A stretch of 64,000 nt of DNA from Streptomyces smaragdinus (GCF_009604385.1 NZ_WEGJ01000011.1:62001-126000), one strand, 5' to 3'; numbered from the stretch's first letter, positions 39,729 to 48,514 are shown. A program made the numbers and translations. Notes: generated by a model from the letters alone, not told the origin.

Positions 39729-40241
39729 TCAGGCCACCATCGCCAGCCACGGCAGATACGCCGTACCGAACGGCTCCGTCCCCGCGGCCACCGCCGTCAT
39801 CAGCCACCGCGCCGCGCCGGACGCCCGTGCGACGACGTCCGGCGGATAGCCGAAGAGCTTCCCGTGCTCGGCGAACTCGTCCTCGTCCAGCAGCCTTGCC
39901 TCGGTCTCGCCCCGCTTGCGCACGACGTCGAGGTCGAGGTCCACACAGGTCGCCTCGGCCGCCGAGTTCCACCGCATCGGCGTCGTCACGTCGACATAGA
40001 TCTCCGTCGACCTGGGTTCCGCGTTGAAGGTCGCCGCCCACCACGCCTCCGGATCGGCCGGAACCAGACACACGTACGCGTGCGGCAGCGGATCGATCGG
40101 CTGATGCCCCTTCGACAGGGGCGTGAAGGCCGGCGCCCCCAGCCACACCCCGTGGCGGTCCTCACCGAGCCGGCGCATGGTGAGATTCCAGTGCAGACTG
40201 CCGTCGAACTTCCGGTAGATCACCCGTACCAGGTCTGTCAT
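39729..40241 (-). CDS. DUF402 domain protein (FomD/nucleoside diphosphatase-like)
   Basis: The 170-residue protein has the DUF402 pattern: WNLTMRRLGEDRHGVWLGAP, FNAEPRSTEIYVDVTTPMRW, CVDLDLDVVRKRG and LLDEDEFAEHGKLFGYPPDVVARA, with the conserved Asp-rich metal-binding strand. Characterised members hydrolyse nucleoside di/triphosphates or act in fosfomycin biosynthesis as FomD, but most are unassigned. It lies next to the type A TetR regulator on the same strand, 10 bp away, and so may be transcribed with it. Confidence 0.8.
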   Translation of the reverse strand: MTDLVRVIYRKFDGSLHWNLTMRRLGEDRHGVWLGAPAFTPLSKGHQPIDPLPHAYVCLVPADPEAWWAATFNAEPRSTEIYVDVTTPMRWNSAAEATCVDLDLDVVRKRGETEARLLDEDEFAEHGKLFGYPPDVVARASGAARWLMTAVAAGTEPFGTAYLPWLAMVA

Positions 40242-40250
40242 GGCGTGATC

Positions 40251-40895
40251 TTAGGGGTGCGACTCCCGGAACCGCAGGACCAATCCCGCCACCAGTGCCC
40301 GCAATCCCGTCTCGAACGCGCCTTCGTCCACCTCGCGCTGACGGACCGCCAGCAGATGTGCCTGCCCCAGATGGGGATAGTCCGCCGGATCGTAGGCCTC
40401 CGGATCGGCGACGAAACCCCCCGCGAAGGACCCCAGCGCCGAGCCGGTGACGAAGTACCGCATGAGCGCCCCGATGTGCGTGGCCTGCGCGGGCGGCCAG
40501 CCGGCCGTCACCATGCCGCCGAACACCGCGTCGGCCATCCGCAGCCCGGCCGGCCGCCGCCCAGGCCCCTGCGCCAGGTACGGCACCAGCTTCGGATGCG
40601 CCCGCAGCGCCGCCCGGTACGAGCGGGCCCAGGCCAGCAGCGCGTCGGGCCAGTCGCTGCCGTCCTCGAACATCGACAGGTCGACCTCGGAGACCACGAG
40701 GTCGGCGACCGCGCCGAGGATCTCGTCCTTCGTCGTGAAGTGGTTGTACAGGGAGGGCCCGCTCACCCCGAGTTCGGCCGCGAGCCGCCGGGTCGAGACC
40801 GCCGCGAGCCCGTCGGCGTCGACGAGCGTCAGCGCCGCCGTGACGATGCGCTCACGGCTCAGCAGGGGCTTGCGGGGGCGGGCCATGCGGCTCAT
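40251..40895 (-). CDS. TetR family regulator (type A operator)
   Basis: The 214-residue protein starts at ATG 40895 (GGTGGCGG 8 bp upstream). Its HTH is SRERIVTAALTLVDADGLAAVSTRRLAAELGVSGPSLYNHFTTKDEI (about 13-60) and the C-terminal ligand domain has AHPKLVPYLAQGPGRRP and ALRAHP. It is divergent from an acyl-CoA dehydrogenase gene. The intervening dyad AAACTA..TAATTT is repeated before the aldehyde dehydrogenase operon 6 kb away, so this regulator probably controls both and itself. Confidence 0.85.
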   Translation of the reverse strand: MSRMARPRKPLLSRERIVTAALTLVDADGLAAVSTRRLAAELGVSGPSLYNHFTTKDEILGAVADLVVSEVDLSMFEDGSDWPDALLAWARSYRAALRAHPKLVPYLAQGPGRRPAGLRMADAVFGGMVTAGWPPAQATHIGALMRYFVTGSALGSFAGGFVADPEAYDPADYPHLGQAHLLAVRQREVDEGAFETGLRALVAGLVLRFRESHP

Positions 40896-40914
40896 AGTAG
40901 AGGCCGCCACCAGG

Positions 40915-40933
40915 AAACTAGCACTGCTAATTT
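40915..40933. promoter_or_regulatory. Type A TetR operator between TetR and acyl-CoA dehydrogenase genes
   Basis: AAACTAGCACTGCTAATTT, 15/19 identical to the element at 34727-34745. It lies 20 bp before the TetR start and 48 bp before the dehydrogenase start, so it can act on both. Confidence 0.75.
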
Positions 40934-40980
40934 ATCGGCCCTCCGCAAGGAGCCGGTACGTCCGCGAAGGGGCCCGTCCC

Positions 40981-42132
40981 ATGGATCTCGAACTCTCCCC
41001 GGAGCAGTCCGCCGCCCGCCGGCTGGCCAGGGACTTCGTGGAGCGCGAGGTCGCCCCGTACGCCACGGAATGGGACCGGGCGGAGGCCGTCGACCGCGGC
41101 ATCGTCCGCAAGCTCGGCGAGACCGGCTTCCTGGGCCTGACGGTCCCCGAGGAGTACGGCGGCTCGGCCGGCGACCATCTGACGTACGTCCTGGTCACCG
41201 AGGAGCTGGGCCGGGGCGACTCGTCGGTGCGCGGCATCGTCTCGGTCTCCCTCGGGCTGGTCGCCAAGTCGATCGCCGCCTGGGGCAGCGAGGATCAGAA
41301 GCGCCACTGGCTGCCGCGGCTGACGTCCGGCGAGGCCGTCGGCTGCTTCGGCCTCACCGAGCCCGGCACCGGCTCGGACGCCGCGAACCTCACCACCCGC
41401 GCGGTCCGCGATGGCGGCGACTGGGTCATCGACGGCGCCAAGATGTTCATCACGAACGGCACCTGGGCGGACGTCGTCCTGCTCTTCGCCCGTACGAACG
41501 ACACCCCCGGCCACAAGGGCGTCAGCGCCTTCCTGGTCCCCGCCGACGCGCCCGGTCTCACCCGCCGCGAGGTGCACGGCAAGCTCGGCCTGCGCGGCCA
41601 GGCCACGGCGGAGCTGGTGCTGGAGGGGGTGCGGGTGCCGGCGTCGGCGATGGTGGCGCCGGAGGGGAAGGGCTTCTCGGTCGCCATGTCCGCGCTGGCC
41701 AAGGGGCGGATGTCGGTCGCCGCCGGGTGTGTGGGCATCGCGCAGGCGGCGCTGGACGCGGCGGTCGCGTACGCGGGGGAGCGGGAGCAGTTCGGCGGCC
41801 CCATCGCCCGCCATCAGCTGGTCCAGGAGCTGATCTCCGACATGGCGGTGGACGTCGACGCGGCCCGGCTGCTGACCTGGCGGGTCGCCGACCACATCGA
41901 CCGCGGGCTGCCGTTCGCCACGGAGAGCTCGGTGGCGAAGCTGTACGCGAGCGAGGCGGCCGTCCGGTGCGCCAACGCCGCGCTGCAGGTCTTCGGCGGC
42001 TACGGCTACATCGACGAGTACCCGGTGGGCAAGCTGCTGCGCGACGCCCGGGTGATGACGCTGTACGAGGGCACGAGCCAGATCCACAAGCTGCTGATCG
42101 GCCGCGCCCTGACCGGGGTCAGTGCCTTCTGA
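40981..42132 (+). CDS. Acyl-CoA dehydrogenase (short/branched-chain type)
   Basis: The 383-residue flavoenzyme starts MDLELSPEQSAARRLARDFVEREVAPY. It has the flavin/substrate motif CFGLTEPGTGSDAANLTTRA, WVIDGAKMFITNG, then GRMSVAAGCVGIAQAALDAAVAYAGEREQFGGPI, the C-terminal QVFGGYGYIDEYPVGKLLRDARVM, and LYEGTSQIHK with the likely catalytic Glu363. It makes the alpha,beta-double bond in acyl-CoA beta-oxidation and donates electrons to ETF. The type A TetR operator lies upstream. The second TetR gene follows 67 bp downstream. Confidence 0.93.
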   Translation: MDLELSPEQSAARRLARDFVEREVAPYATEWDRAEAVDRGIVRKLGETGFLGLTVPEEYGGSAGDHLTYVLVTEELGRGDSSVRGIVSVSLGLVAKSIAAWGSEDQKRHWLPRLTSGEAVGCFGLTEPGTGSDAANLTTRAVRDGGDWVIDGAKMFITNGTWADVVLLFARTNDTPGHKGVSAFLVPADAPGLTRREVHGKLGLRGQATAELVLEGVRVPASAMVAPEGKGFSVAMSALAKGRMSVAAGCVGIAQAALDAAVAYAGEREQFGGPIARHQLVQELISDMAVDVDAARLLTWRVADHIDRGLPFATESSVAKLYASEAAVRCANAALQVFGGYGYIDEYPVGKLLRDARVMTLYEGTSQIHKLLIGRALTGVSAF

Positions 42133-42135
42133 TCG

Positions 42136-42151
42136 CTAAGCGCTTGCTCAG
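42136..42151. promoter_or_regulatory. Type B TetR operator upstream of the second TetR gene
   Basis: CTAAGC-GCTT-GCTCAG, a near-perfect dyad 49 bp before the TetR start. It is 13/16 identical to the site in the MaoC promoter at 43348-43363. Confidence 0.68.
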
Positions 42152-42199
42152 GTTCGGGGTAAGGTGATCCCGCCACACAACGACCGAGCGGGGTGCGCT

Positions 42200-42826
42200 A
42201 TGCAGCAGGCACACACGGAACCCGGCCCATCGGCCTGGGACGGTGTCGAACCGGAGGCCGCCCGGCGGCTGCTCTCCGCCGGTGTGGAGGCCTTCGCCGA
42301 GCGCGGCTACCACGCCACCACCACCCGGGACATCGCCGGGCGGGCCGGGATGAGCCCCGCCGCGCTGTACATCCACTTCAAGACCAAGGAAGAGCTGCTC
42401 TTCCGGATCAGCAAGGTCGGCCACGAACGCGCCCGCGGCATCATCGCCGGTGCCGCCGGGTCCGACGGCACCCCGCGCGAGCGGCTGGACCGGGCGGTGC
42501 GCGACTTCTCCCGCTGGCACGCCGAGCGGCACACCACCGCGCGGGTCGTGCAGTACGAGCTGCAGGCGCTGGGCGAGGAGCACTACGCCGAGATCGTCAC
42601 CCTGCGCCGGGACATCGACTCGCTGCTGCGGGGGATCATCGAGGACGGCGTACGGGCCGGCGACTTCGCCGTCGACGACATCCCGGGCACGGCGCTGGCG
42701 GTGCTGTCGCTCTGCGTGGACGTGGCGCGCTGGTTCAGCGCCGCGGGCAGCAGGACGCCCGACGAGCTCGGCCTGCTGTACGCCGATCTCGTCGGGCGGA
42801 TGGTGACGGCGCCGGGGCGCGCGTAA
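42200..42826 (+). CDS. TetR family regulator (type B operator)
   Basis: The 208-residue protein has a typical HTH (AARRLLSAGVEAFAERGYHATTTRDIAGRAGMSPAALYIHFKTKEELLF, about 16-64) and a C-terminal domain resembling those of fatty-acid or acyl-CoA-responsive TetR proteins (SRWHAERHTTARVVQYELQALGEEH). ATG 42200 begins after a G-rich site GAGCGGGG. It converges with a MaoC-like hydratase gene whose promoter has the same dyad as its own. A role as acyl-CoA-sensing repressor is inferred. Confidence 0.84.
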   Translation: MQQAHTEPGPSAWDGVEPEAARRLLSAGVEAFAERGYHATTTRDIAGRAGMSPAALYIHFKTKEELLFRISKVGHERARGIIAGAAGSDGTPRERLDRAVRDFSRWHAERHTTARVVQYELQALGEEHYAEIVTLRRDIDSLLRGIIEDGVRAGDFAVDDIPGTALAVLSLCVDVARWFSAAGSRTPDELGLLYADLVGRMVTAPGRA

Positions 42827-42829
42827 CGC

Positions 42830-43291
42830 TCAGAAGTAGAACCGCGACACCGACTCGGCCGCGCACACCGGCTTCTCGCCGCCCTCGCGCTCGACGGTGT
42901 ACGCCACCGCGATCTGCACCCCGCCCGGCACGTCCGTGACCTCGGAGATCCGCGCCGTCGCGCGCAGCCGCGAGCCCACCGGCACCGGGGCCGGGAAGCG
43001 GACCTTGTTGGTGCCGTAGTTGACGCCCATCCTGACGCCCTCGACGGACATCAGCTGCGGCCCGAACAGGGGCAGCAGGGACAGCGTCAGATAGCCGTGC
43101 GCGATCGTCGTGCCGAACGGGCCGGCCGCCGCCTTCTCCGGGTCGACGTGGATCCACTGGTGGTCGCCGGTCGCCTCCGCGAACAGGTCGATCCGCCGCT
43201 GGTCGATCTCCAGCCAGTCGGTGTGACCGAGCTGCTCGCCGACCGCGGCCTTCAGTTCGTCCGCCGACGTGAAGATCCGGGGCTCTGCCAT
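42830..43291 (-). CDS. MaoC-like (R)-specific enoyl-CoA hydratase
   Basis: The 153-residue protein has the hot-dog fold hydratase-2 signature FAEATGDHQWIHVDPEKAAAGPFGTTIAHGYLTLSLLP, with the catalytic Asp and His of DxxxxH type, and the later YGTNKVRFPAPVPVGSRLRATARI. It hydrates trans-2-enoyl-CoA to the 3-hydroxyacyl-CoA. ATG 43291 has GGGAGGCG upstream. The type B operator overlaps its promoter, so the adjacent TetR probably controls it. Confidence 0.9.
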   Translation of the reverse strand: MAEPRIFTSADELKAAVGEQLGHTDWLEIDQRRIDLFAEATGDHQWIHVDPEKAAAGPFGTTIAHGYLTLSLLPLFGPQLMSVEGVRMGVNYGTNKVRFPAPVPVGSRLRATARISEVTDVPGGVQIAVAYTVEREGGEKPVCAAESVSRFYF

Positions 43292-43347
43292 GTCCGTACG
43301 CCTCCCAGTGGCTTTCGCGGGCGCCCTGACGCTGCCCGAACGCTGAA

Positions 43348-43363
43348 CTAAGCGACTGCTTAG
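43348..43363. promoter_or_regulatory. Type B TetR operator in the MaoC promoter
   Basis: CTAAGC-GACT-GCTTAG, a perfect 6-bp dyad with 4-bp spacer, 57 bp before the MaoC start. Its partner lies at 42136-42151. Confidence 0.75.
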
Positions 43364-43411
43364 CATGCTCGGTGGCGCGGATCCCTGTCAATGGCGGCTC
43401 ACCGCGGGGCG

Positions 43412-44854
43412 TCACCACATCGCGGGCGTCCGGTCCGCCCACGGGCAGGCCTCCTCCAGCTGCGCGGACAGGGCGATCAGCTCGGCGTCCGCCCCGTACC
43501 GGCCGGCCAGCATGATCCCGATCGGCAGCTCCTCCGTCGTCCAGCACAGGGGCAGGCTCACCGCCGGCTGACCCGTCGCGTTGTACATCGCCGTGAACGG
43601 CGTGAACCGCGACATCGCCGCGAACTCCGCCGCCGGGTCGCCGTCCGAACGCAGCCCGCCCACCAGCGCCGGCGGCTGCGCCAGCGTCGGAGTGAGGATC
43701 ATGTCGTAGCCCGTGTCCGGCGTCAGCAGCGACGACCCCAGCATCTCGCCCAGCGCCCGGAACGCGTACAGGCCCGTCGCGAACTCCAGCCCGCTCACCT
43801 TGCGGCCCAGGCTGCGCAGATGGCGGGTGAGCGGCATCAGCTGCTCCTCCTGCTCCGGCGGCACCGGCCAGACGGTGGCCATCACCGCCCACACCTGGGT
43901 GAACGCCTTGAGCAGCGAGCCGTCCTGGGGCAGCGCCACCTCGTCCACCTCGTGGCCCAGGTCCCGCAGCAGCCCGGTGGTGAACTCCGCCGCCGCCCGG
44001 CAGTCCGGATGTACCTCGGCGCCCGGCACCGGCGTGTCGGTGAGGCTCAGGATCCGCATCCGGCCCGGGTCGGCGCCCACGTAGTCCGAGAGATACGAGC
44101 CGGGCGGCAGCCCCCACGCCCCGAACGGGTCGCCCGTGCCGGGGCCCGACATGATGTCCAGCAGGGCCGCCGCGTCGGCCACCGTACGGGCCAGCGGGCC
44201 GTTGGTGCTCAGCCCGCTCACGTCGTGCTGCACGGGGCCGCCGCCGACCAGACCCCGGCTCGGCTTGATGCCGAAGAGTCCGCACGCGGCGGCCGGTATC
44301 CGGATCGAGCCGCCGCCGTCGCTGCCCTGGGCCACCGGCGCCAGCCCCGCCGCGACGGCCGCCGCCGCGCCGCCGCTGGACCCGCCGGCCGAGCGGTCCA
44401 GGTCCCAGGGCGTGCGGGCCGGGGGCGCCAGCAGGCTCTCCGTGTAGCAGGGCAGCCCGAACTCCGGGGTGTTGGTCTTGCCCAGCATCACCGTGCCGGC
44501 CTGGCGCAGCCGGGTGACGACGTGGTCGTCGGTGTCGGGCACGTGTTCCCCGTACGGCACCGAACCCAGCGTGCAGCGCACGCCCGCGACGAAGGTGAGG
44601 TCCTTGATGGGCACGGGCACCCCGTGCAGCGGCGACAGCCAGCGCTCCTCGCGGCGGGCGGCCAGGGCCTCGCTCTCGGCGTCGGCGGCCTGCTTGCGGG
44701 CGATCTCCGGAGTGAGCGTCACGAACGCGCCGAGCGTGTCGTTGAGCCGGTCGATCCGCTCCAGATAGTGCTCGGTGAGCTCGACGGGCGAGACCCGGCC
44801 GGTCCGGATCTCCTCTGCCTGCTCCAGTGCGGTGAGATCGTGCAGCTGGGCCAT
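43412..44854 (-). CDS. Amidase signature family hydrolase
   Basis: The 480-residue enzyme shows the full amidase triad: Lys84 in VPIKDLTFVAG, cis-Ser in GGSSGGAAAAVAAG (about 157-170), and nucleophilic Ser183 in QGSDGGGSIRIPAAACGLFGIKPSRG. The C-terminal part with FTAMYNATGQPAVSLPL is typical of the family. Substrates may be indoleacetamide, nicotinamide, acyl amides or peptide amides; the sequence alone does not choose. ATG 44854 begins at MAQLHDLTALEQAEEIRTG, a standard opening. A stable hairpin lies in the gap to the next gene. Confidence 0.9.
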   Translation of the reverse strand: MAQLHDLTALEQAEEIRTGRVSPVELTEHYLERIDRLNDTLGAFVTLTPEIARKQAADAESEALAARREERWLSPLHGVPVPIKDLTFVAGVRCTLGSVPYGEHVPDTDDHVVTRLRQAGTVMLGKTNTPEFGLPCYTESLLAPPARTPWDLDRSAGGSSGGAAAAVAAGLAPVAQGSDGGGSIRIPAAACGLFGIKPSRGLVGGGPVQHDVSGLSTNGPLARTVADAAALLDIMSGPGTGDPFGAWGLPPGSYLSDYVGADPGRMRILSLTDTPVPGAEVHPDCRAAAEFTTGLLRDLGHEVDEVALPQDGSLLKAFTQVWAVMATVWPVPPEQEEQLMPLTRHLRSLGRKVSGLEFATGLYAFRALGEMLGSSLLTPDTGYDMILTPTLAQPPALVGGLRSDGDPAAEFAAMSRFTPFTAMYNATGQPAVSLPLCWTTEELPIGIMLAGRYGADAELIALSAQLEEACPWADRTPAMW

Positions 44855-44935
44855 CGTGTGTGTCCTCTCCCCGTCGGACCGTGCGGCCTTCACGCCGCAT
44901 CCTGTCACTACCCTCCGGTAGCGACCAGACCGCCT

Positions 44936-44956
44936 GCGCGGGCCGGCCGCCCGCGC
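44936..44956. terminator. Hairpin between hydrolase and amidase genes
   Basis: GCGCGGGC-CGGCC-GCCCGCGC, a perfect 8-bp stem after the stop of the minus-strand gene ending at 44983. It is a reasonable terminator for that gene. Confidence 0.6.
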
Positions 44957-44982
44957 TCCGGCGCCCGCTCCCGTACGCCCCC

Positions 44983-46233
44983 TCAGGCCCCGACGCGACC
45001 CGCCCGCAGTACCAGCCGGGCGAGTTCGGGGTGGCAGACGTCGTTGTGCGCGCCCGTCGCCCCGCCGCCGTGGCACACCACCGCGGACGAGTCGACGCTT
45101 ACGCAGCCCTTCGCCGGGAAGGCGCCGTCCAGCGCGTCCGCCAGCGTCAGCCGGCGGCCCCCCGGGACGGCCCGGAAGCCGTCGTACCCCAGGGCGACCC
45201 AGCGTTCGCCGCCGGGCAGCAGCCCCGCGGAGTCGCGGGCCATCCGGGACGCCAGGGGGTAGAAGGTGCGCAGCGCGCCGTCGTGCGAGGAGTACGAGGC
45301 GACCACCGGCCCCCGCACCCTGCGCTGCACACCGCGCAGCGCGCCGCCGCGGTCCTTGTCGTGCGGCAGCCTGTCACTGAACGCGTAGTGGGAGAACGCC
45401 CCCTGCAGCAGCGTCACGGATCCGACCGCCGTGACCCCCGCCGGCAGCCCCTTCACGGCGAAGGACACCAGCCGGGCGCCGAAGCTGTGGCCGACCAGAT
45501 GCACCCGGGTGCGCGGCGCCTCCTTCGCCAGCCGCCCCAGCGCGGGCCCCAGCCCCCGCTCGCCGACCACCCCGGCGCGCCGCTTCATCGCGTAGTACGT
45601 GGCCTGCCGGAGGATCTCCTTCCCTCCGTCCCACAGGAGTCCCGGGGGGTCCTGGACCTCCGCGAACTCCTCGAACAGCGTCCGGGGATCCTGCTCCAGC
45701 ATCAGCGGGACGTCCGCCGCCCGCTCGTCGTCGGTGTCCGCGCCGAAGGCCGCCGCCGCACTGCCGGGCGCCGGGGTGATCAGATGCCGTACGAGCCGCA
45801 GGAACTCCGCCGGATGCTCCGCGTCGTCCGGCCGCTCCGCCAGCAGCTCGCCGATCCGCTCCACCGCCCGGTCGCGCCCGGGGAACTGCGCCCCGACGAC
45901 CCGCTGGGTCACCGGGCCGAACCACGGCGGCGGCTGACCGGCGGCGACGGACGGCTCGAAGTCGGGGACCGGCTCGTCCGTGAACCGCATCGACGGCCAC
46001 ACCACCCCGGCGAAGCCCAGCCGTACCCCGTCCCCCACCAGCCCGGGGAACGGCGCGAAGAACCGGCTGTACATCCGCGAGGCGATGGACCGGTCGTTGT
46101 TCCAGCCGTGCGCGAAGACCACCAGATCCGTGATCCCCCGCCCGGCGGCCTGCTCCGTCAGACGGCGCCGCTGGGCCGGGTTCACGTCGCCCTCGGCGTC
46201 GAAGGTCAGCTCCCAGTACGGTGACACGCTCAT
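44983..46233 (-). CDS. Alpha/beta-fold serine hydrolase-like protein
   Basis: The 416-residue protein (ATG 46233) starts MSVSPYWELTFDAEGDVNPAQRRRL and has LVVFAHGWNNDRSIASRMYSRFF (about 37-59). The nucleophile elbow VHLVGHSFGARLVSFAVKG has Ser250. A late acidic/His region includes ALGYDGFRAV and GGATGAHNDVCHPELARLVLRAG, where His is the likely third member of a triad. Streptomyces homologues are often annotated as serine peptidases or lipoprotein-like hydrolases, but the fold matches lipase-like alpha/beta hydrolases. No signal peptide is evident. Substrate unknown. Confidence 0.78.
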   Translation of the reverse strand: MSVSPYWELTFDAEGDVNPAQRRRLTEQAAGRGITDLVVFAHGWNNDRSIASRMYSRFFAPFPGLVGDGVRLGFAGVVWPSMRFTDEPVPDFEPSVAAGQPPPWFGPVTQRVVGAQFPGRDRAVERIGELLAERPDDAEHPAEFLRLVRHLITPAPGSAAAAFGADTDDERAADVPLMLEQDPRTLFEEFAEVQDPPGLLWDGGKEILRQATYYAMKRRAGVVGERGLGPALGRLAKEAPRTRVHLVGHSFGARLVSFAVKGLPAGVTAVGSVTLLQGAFSHYAFSDRLPHDKDRGGALRGVQRRVRGPVVASYSSHDGALRTFYPLASRMARDSAGLLPGGERWVALGYDGFRAVPGGRRLTLADALDGAFPAKGCVSVDSSAVVCHGGGATGAHNDVCHPELARLVLRAGRVGA

Positions 46234-46306
46234 CTCAGCCACACCGGCCAGCGTGGCAAATCCGGCCCCCCGCACGGAAGAGGCCGGATCACCCTCATGG
46301 CGCGTG

Positions 46307-47566
46307 TCAGTACAGCAGGTGCTGCTCGCGCACCGCCCGGAACGCCGCCAGCTCCTCCTGCCAGCCCGCCACGACCTCGTCCGTCGACGCCCCGGCGTCG
46401 ATCATCGTGCGGACCTGGGTGGAGCCGGTGAGCTTGTCGATCCAGTTGTCCGAGCGCCAGGCGAACCCGCTCCACGCCTGCTTGGCGGTCACCAGCAGCG
46501 CGATGCCGGTCCGCACCGGGTCGAACGCCGCCGCGTCGGACACGTGCAGCTGTACGCCACCGCAGGTCTTGCCCTGGAACTTGGAGAACGTCGGCGAGAA
46601 GTACGCCTCCCGCAGCCGCACCCCCGGCAGCCCGAGCTCCTGCACCGCCGCCGCCCACTCCCGGCCCAGGCCCTCCGCGCCGAGCAGCTCGAACGGCCGC
46701 GTCGTCCCCCGGCCCTCGGAGAGGTTCGTACCCTCGAACAGACAGGTGCCCGAGTAGACGAGCGCCGTGTCCGGCGTCGGCATGTTGGGGCTCGGCAGCA
46801 CCCAGGGCAGACCGGTGGAGTCGAAGAACTGGGTGCGCTTCCAGCCTTTCATCGGCACCACGGTCAGCTCCACCTGCCGCCCCGCGTCCGCCGGCACGAA
46901 CTCCGCGTTGTACAGCCCCGCGAGCTCCGCCACGGTCATCCCGTGCTGCTGGCTGATCGCCTTGCGGCCCACGAACGTGGCGAACTCCGGATGCATGACG
47001 GGGCCGTTGGCGGCGCGGCCCGACGCCGGGTTCGGCCGGTCCAGGACGACGAAGCTCTTGCCGGCCAGGGCCGCGGCGGCCATGCAGTCGTAGAGGGTCC
47101 AGATGTACGTGTAGAAGCGCGCGCCCGCGTCCTGGATGTCAAACACGATCGTGTCGACGCCGGACCGGACGAAGATGTCCGCCAGCGCCTGACCGCTGCT
47201 CAAGTACGTGTCGTACACCGGCAGTCCGGTCGCCGGGTCGGTGTAGAACCCCTCGGAGCCGCCCGCCTGCGCGGTGCCGCGGAAGCCGTGCTCCGGACCG
47301 AAGACGGCCGTCAGCTCGATACGTGCGTCGGCGTGCATCACGTCGACGATGTGCTCCACGTCGTCGGTGATGCCCGTCGGGTTGGTGACGACGCCCACCT
47401 TCTGCCCGGCGAGCAGGGCGTAGCCGTCGGCGGCCAGCCGGGAGAAGCCGGTCTGTACGCGCCTGCCGTGGGCACCGGACGAGGCGGCGGCGGGGGTGGT
47501 GAGGGACGCGGACGCGGCGGCGGTGACGGCGCCCGCTGCCAGCAGGGATCTGCGCGAAAGGCTCAT
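46307..47566 (-). CDS. NamZ-type exo-beta-N-acetylmuramidase (DUF1343/GH171)
   Basis: ATG 47566 opens with a twin-arginine-like signal (MSLSRRSLLAAGAVTAAASA) giving 419 residues. The mature domain has VGVVTNPTGITDD, FGPEHGFRGTAQAGG, GVDTIVFDIQDAGARFYTYIWTLYDCM, VVLDRPNP, PSPNMPTPDTALVYSGTCLFEGTNLSEGRGTTRPFELLGAEG and CGGVQLHV. These match DUF1343, now known as NamZ muramidases that remove N-acetylmuramic acid from wall fragments. It is exported and folded in the cytoplasm if the Tat signal is used. Confidence 0.9.
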   Translation of the reverse strand: MSLSRRSLLAAGAVTAAASASLTTPAAASSGAHGRRVQTGFSRLAADGYALLAGQKVGVVTNPTGITDDVEHIVDVMHADARIELTAVFGPEHGFRGTAQAGGSEGFYTDPATGLPVYDTYLSSGQALADIFVRSGVDTIVFDIQDAGARFYTYIWTLYDCMAAAALAGKSFVVLDRPNPASGRAANGPVMHPEFATFVGRKAISQQHGMTVAELAGLYNAEFVPADAGRQVELTVVPMKGWKRTQFFDSTGLPWVLPSPNMPTPDTALVYSGTCLFEGTNLSEGRGTTRPFELLGAEGLGREWAAAVQELGLPGVRLREAYFSPTFSKFQGKTCGGVQLHVSDAAAFDPVRTGIALLVTAKQAWSGFAWRSDNWIDKLTGSTQVRTMIDAGASTDEVVAGWQEELAAFRAVREQHLLY

Positions 47567-47692
47567 GACCGAGGAACGTAGTGCCCGCGCCCGCCGGGCG
47601 GAATGCGCGTGCGGGGGTGTCATGGGACCAGACCAGTGGCGCCGTCGCCGTTGTGCGGACGGACAGCGTGCGGCGCGCCCCTTCCGGATCAC

Positions 47693-47711
47693 ATACCGAC
47701 CGGTTAGTCTG
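47693..47711. promoter_or_regulatory. Type C TetR operator upstream of the SDR-ligase-TetR operon
   Basis: ATACCGACCGGTTAGTCT sits 27 bp before the SDR start, centred on ACCGGT. The reverse complement of the site at 53109-53126 reads ATACCGACTGGTCGGCAT, 13/18 identical in register. Confidence 0.72.
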
Positions 47712-47737
47712 CCCGCATCGATCCGGGAGGACACAGC

Positions 47738-48514
47738 ATGCGGGACGCAGCAGTCGTGGTCACCGGGGCCGGCGGCGGTATCGGGGCCGCCCTGGCCCGC
47801 AGATTCGCCGCCGAGGGCGCCAGGGTCGTGGTCAACGACCTGGACCCGGACAAGGCGAAGGCCGTCGCCGGTGAGATCGGCGCGACCGCGGTGCCGGGTG
47901 ACGCCTCCGGCATCGTCCCCGCCGCCCGGGAGGCGCTCGGCGGGACGATCGACGTGTACTGCGCCAACGCCGGCGTCGGCACCGGCGGCGGACCCGAGGC
48001 GCCGGACGAGGCGTGGGAGCTGGCGTGGGACGTGAACGTCATGGCGCACGTCCGGGCGGCCCGTGCGCTGCTGCCGGAGTGGCTGGAGCGCGGGAGCGGC
48101 CGCTTCGTCTCCACCGTGTCCGCGGCCGGGCTGCTGACGATGATCGGCGCGGCCCCGTACAGCGTCACCAAGCACGGGGCGTACGCCTTCGCCGAGTGGC
48201 TGTCGCTGACGTACCGCCACCGGGGCGTCCAGGTGCACGCGATCTGCCCGCAGGGCGTGCGCACCGACATGCTCGACGCCACCGGCAAGGCCGGTGACCT
48301 GGTGCTGCGGCCCGGCGCCATCGAGCCGGAGGCCGTCGCCGACGCGCTGCTCGCCGGGATCGCCGAGGACCGCTTCCTGATCCTCCCGCATCCGGAGGTG
48401 GCCGGGATGTACGCCACCCGCGCCGGTGAACCCGAGCGCTGGGTACGCGGCATGAACAAGCTGCAGCGCGCCCTCGAGAATGAGACCGACAGCCAGGAGG
48501 CAGGACCGCGATGA
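47738..48514 (+). CDS. Short-chain dehydrogenase/reductase
   Basis: The 258-residue SDR has VVVTGAGGGIGAALARRF (6-23), NAG in YCANAGVG, and the catalytic Ser128, Tyr141 and Lys145 (YSVTKHG). It would interconvert a hydroxyacyl and ketoacyl group with NAD(P)H. It overlaps the ligase gene by ATGA and is first in the operon SDR-ligase-TetR. In the Pseudomonas lva pathway the SDR LvaD reduces levulinyl-CoA to 4-hydroxyvaleryl-CoA, a possible parallel here. Confidence 0.9.
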   Translation: MRDAAVVVTGAGGGIGAALARRFAAEGARVVVNDLDPDKAKAVAGEIGATAVPGDASGIVPAAREALGGTIDVYCANAGVGTGGGPEAPDEAWELAWDVNVMAHVRAARALLPEWLERGSGRFVSTVSAAGLLTMIGAAPYSVTKHGAYAFAEWLSLTYRHRGVQVHAICPQGVRTDMLDATGKAGDLVLRPGAIEPEAVADALLAGIAEDRFLILPHPEVAGMYATRAGEPERWVRGMNKLQRALENETDSQEAGPR

